Positions 60,997 through 64,000 of a stretch of DNA of 64,000 nt are shown one piece after another. Below the pieces are notes generated by a model, which was not told the DNA's origin, did no database searches, and worked only from the letters and a program-made list of their open reading frames with translations. A program made the position numbers and the translations under genes. Numbering within the stretch: position 1 is the stretch's first letter; every line of letters starts with the position of its first letter. The stretch comes from Branchiostoma floridae (taxonomy: Eukaryota > Chordata > Leptocardii > Amphioxiformes > Branchiostomatidae), in the NCBI RefSeq assembly GCF_000003815.2, contig NC_049983.1:13584240-13648239 (forward strand), written 5' to 3'.

Positions 60997-61715
60997 CTTT
61001 GTATCAACGCGCCGATGGGAGGGAACTCAGCTGACGTTTTTCGGCGCCCGGTCTTCTTACACCCTCCGGGCTCTGTCGGTGTTCGTCTGCCGCAGCACAT
61101 ATCTTCACGTCCCACTGTGTATATAGCTTTGCAGATTCAAAGCGGTTCGCCTGTTATTCTCACAAACTTTAACTGGATCTATTAAAACAGTTTTAGGGCG
61201 CGGAAGACAAAGTATACCTTGTAAGGCAAATGTGTGATTTTCTTTTGGTGGCTCACCTTGGTGACAGATATCAGCTCACAGATGGAGTTCTGGGCAAGGA
61301 CACAGATATCTATATTCAGAAGTACATGACACGAGCATGCACGCTATGTCTTACGGTAGACACTTTAATTACACCATTCAACTCCATCTCCTACGCAGAG
61401 ACGAAAGACCCGCGTCCTCAGAACTCCGTCGAACCAAGGGGCTTTTTGGTCGAACTGAGCAGAGTTCTACTTATGGCGTCGTTTCGAATCTGCGTAGGAG
61501 TGTGAGCGAACGTTGAACGTCTTGATCATGTTGTAATTTCTTTTTCGAACCATTGGACGAAGAGGACACTCCTACAATCAAGAAGTACAGAATATATTCT
61601 ACATCCAGTTGGCCTGACAATCCTTCTGGGACGACCTGCCATCCTTGCCTATTCGTAGAAAAGGTTTGCTGAGTTCTCATCAAAACCAATCAAGGGAAAG
61701 AGGGTCTGCATGGGG

Positions 61716-61939
61716 GGTCCTGGCAACGCTTTACGCTAAATTCAGGACGGTGGACAACGTTTTACGTTAAATTCCGAAGGCCGGCAACGTTTACGCTAAA
61801 TCAGAAAGGCCGGCATGGTTTACGCTAAAATTCAGAAAGGCCGGCATGGTTTACGCTAAATTCTGGAAGGCTAGTAACACTCGACAGGGGCGGGGGGCAT
61901 GCTCCTCTGGGCAAGATTTGCAAATTTTACTCTCTGAAA
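61716..61939. repeat. TTTACG-type repeat array, left of gap
   Basis: Repeated units of about 30 bp built on GGCAACGTTTTACGCTAAAT or GGCATGGTTTACGCTAAAT followed by TCAGAAAGGCC. The last 207 bp (61733-61939) match the sequence right of the gap base for base apart from small differences. Confidence 0.85.
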
Positions 61940-62039
61940 NNNNNNNNNNNNNNNNNNNNNNNNNNNNNNNNNNNNNNNNNNNNNNNNNNNNNNNNNNNNN
62001 NNNNNNNNNNNNNNNNNNNNNNNNNNNNNNNNNNNNNNN
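61940..62039. other. Assembly gap of 100 N
   Basis: Exactly 100 unknown bases, the usual placeholder for a gap of unknown size. It is bounded by duplicated repeat sequence. Confidence 0.99.
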
Positions 62040-62225
62040 ACGCTAAATTCAGGACGGTGGACAACGTTTTACGTCAAATTCGAAAGCCCGGCAACGTTTC
62101 ACGCTAAATTCAGAAAGGGCCGGCATGGTTTACGCTAAATTCAGAAAGGCCCGGCATGGTGTACGCTAAATTCTGGAAGGCTAGTAACACTCGACAGGGG
62201 CGGGGGCATGCTCCTCTGGGAAGAT
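62040..62225. repeat. TTTACG-type repeat array, right of gap
   Basis: Second copy of the left flank: same order of units, the same TTCTGGAAGGCTAGTAACAC block and the same GCATGCTCCTCTGGG ending. Small differences (for example CGTCAAATT for CGTTAAATT) show that it is a diverged copy or allele, not identical sequence. Confidence 0.85.
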
Positions 62226-62830
62226 TTTGAAATTTTTACTCTCTGAAACACTATTTCCTGCATTTTGAGGGGATATTTTCGCTGGTAGACAAAGCTAAAT
62301 TAAATGGCATATCTAATTAAAGGTTCAGTGTAAGCCACCCAACAGATTTTGACCATGTCGAGCGCCGAAGGGGCGAGGCGTCGCAAGAGAAGTCCGGGAA
62401 ATTGACCCCCTGGAACGTGATTTCCTACGTTTTTCTGGCTATCATATAAAGCTAAGTTAAATGAAATTTCTATCAGCAAAAAAAGGTGTTTGAGGTTGAC
62501 ACGTAACATCTCCCAACATCATTTTCAGCACTTCGAGCGCCGAAGGCGCGAGGCGGCGCAAGGGAGGACCATGAAAATTTTGAAATCTTGACCCTCTAAA
62601 ATGATATTTCCTGCATTTTGATGGGCAGATTTTGTTGGCAGACTAAGCTAACTTCAATAACATTCTATTAGCAAAAAGGTTTTCGAGGGCGAGGCCACCA
62701 AAACAATTTTTACCATGTCAATGACCGAAGGTGAAAAGAGTCGCAAGGAAGGTCCGGCAAAATTTTGAAATCTTGATCCTTTGAAACGCAATTTCCTTTG
62801 TTTTGAGGGGCTGAAATTTACTGGTAGACT
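62226..62830. repeat. About 180-bp tandem repeat, 3-4 diverged units
   Basis: Each unit carries TTTGAAATCTTGACCCTCT, ATTTCCTGCATTTTGA, a TGGCAGACTAAGCTAA-type block and GAGCGCCGAAGGCGCGAGGC. The CCGAAG landmark recurs at about 62365, 62540 and 62725 (periods 175 and 185). The third copy is strongly diverged. It has no coding frame. Confidence 0.75.
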
Positions 62831-63060
62831 ATGCTTCGACGTACGAAATTTTGGAAGCCAGACTACGATTTACGGGTACTTTTTAGGCTAGATTACGTTT
62901 TACGTAAAATTTTTGGACTAGATTACGCTTTACGTGAAATGCACTGGCTACGCTTTACGGTAAATTTTCCATCCTCACTACGAATTACGTGAAATAAAAT
63001 AGCTTCCCTACGAATTACGGAAAATTAAAAGGCCTGCCTACGCCTTACGGAAAAGAGCAT
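62831..63060. repeat. Short TACG-TTTACG repeats
   Basis: About seven units of about 32 bp, each with CTACGNNTTACG then NNAAAT (for example GATTACGTTTTACGTAAAAT, CTACGAATTACGTGAAAT). The core is partly palindromic and related to the TTTACGCTAAAT core at 61.7-62.2 kb, so the 180-bp units are bracketed by the same short repeat. Confidence 0.75.
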
Positions 63061-64000
63061 GCAGACCCTCGGGAAAGTGTGGACAGGAATGCAGTCTGTT
63101 CCCAGCTAAGGTAGTTAGTTCACAGACAAACAGTCCCTGCGACATACCCTGCACCAGGAGGTGAGATTGATGGTGGATGTGCAGCGTGAACTTGTAGTTC
63201 TATTGAGTGTTGTCTCTGGCTTGTGTCAGGTGTTTGTGCGTAATTGTCTGGACATGATGGAAGAGACTTGTTCGTACAAAACGGCTGTCCTTCTTGTGAC
63301 AACACGTTACACGTGGTATAAGGGATAGTTTATTTGGTATCCCGTCCCTCTACATTATATTTATAGGAGCTAAAGGTGTCAACTATACGTAAGACATATG
63401 ATTCTAGATATGAACGTTATGATTCGTCATATCATTACACAGGGACAGCAATGTACTATATTCTATATTTAATTCTTAAATGTTTTGATCGTCTCTGTAG
63501 TCTGTATGAGCTTTTGTTTTCTCCACACTTTCAAAATTCACATGGAATTTTGAACTTAACTGTGAATAATCCACTAAATTGGCTCTTTTTGACCAGGTGC
63601 GCGAACCACGTTTCTATCCACTCCCACCGGAACAAAGGTCCGACCGAGCTCGTTAAGTTCAAATGTCATTCTAATTAAGGAAAAGGTCAGCCTTTATGTA
63701 GTTTCCAGTGATGATTCAGCAGGATACAAGACATATATCCTCCGTTACAAATTAGAGAAACGTCCTGTAGTGTTTATGAGCCATCTCATGTAGAGATAGA
63801 GATGCAGTCCTGGCTTTCATTTCCCACGTAAACAGTGGAGAGATCGAGACCAACGTCACTCCTTACAAATTAGCACAGAGCTCCTATATTCCAGGGACGC
63901 CCTGGATCTTATGCGGATTGTCTATAGACATAAGCGCACAATTTCCAAGAAACCAAGAATAACGTTGTTATGGTAGGAACCTGGCCAAGATTCCACTTCT
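63061..64000. other. Non-coding end of window
   Basis: No gene, RNA or repeat that I can support. It is presumably still within the Wnt intron or upstream of the gene. Confidence 0.5.

Larger units (their letters stand above)
56415..61715. other. Wnt intron (non-coding, some regulatory-looking motifs)
   Basis: Starts at the Wnt acceptor and shows no Wnt exon on the minus strand. It contains an ATGAT-rich simple repeat at about 58695-58738, an 18-bp palindrome at 59454-59471 and a CpG-rich GATAA cluster at about 60948-60996. Open frames here do not look conserved. Confidence 0.55.

Overview
The window looks like animal nuclear DNA, most probably from a lancelet (Branchiostoma). All introns I could define are GT-AG. 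The two recognisable genes are animal-specific families, an inner-arm axonemal dynein heavy chain and a Wnt ligand. The introns carry short inverted-repeat elements of a kind I associate with lancelet genomes; that species call is an inference.

Positions 130-27404 (minus strand) hold the first two thirds of a DNAH3-type dynein heavy chain. I could place 50 consecutive coding exons (8,433 nt, 2,811 codons). Every junction is in phase, and the chain runs from a disordered N-terminal region through the tail, the linker and AAA1 to AAA4. Reading stops just after AAA4, at the low edge of the window, so the stalk, microtubule-binding domain, AAA5, AAA6 and C-terminus lie outside. The start codon was not found; it must lie above 27404.

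Positions 27405-55131 are mostly non-coding. They contain a possible untranslated first exon near 33.8 kb, an exon-like orphan reading frame at 36.5 kb, a promoter-like ATGGCGG start with a perfect donor site at 44.8 kb, and a possible two-exon gene for a small cysteine-rich secreted peptide at 52.8-54.3 kb. All of these are tentative.

Positions 55947-56414 (minus strand) are the last coding exon of a Wnt gene, best matched to Wnt5, with a plausible poly(A) signal about 0.8 kb downstream. Its upstream exons were not found in the remaining 7.6 kb, so a long intron continues past the window. That intron holds a CpG-rich GATAA cluster, an 18-bp SOX-like palindrome and a complex repeat array (about 61.7-63.06 kb) broken by a 100-N assembly gap whose flanks duplicate each other.

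The most interesting points are four copies of an RE1/NRSE-like 17-mer in dynein introns, two well-bounded MITEs with target-site duplications, the cysteine-rich peptide candidate, and the TTTACG-type repeat array around the gap.
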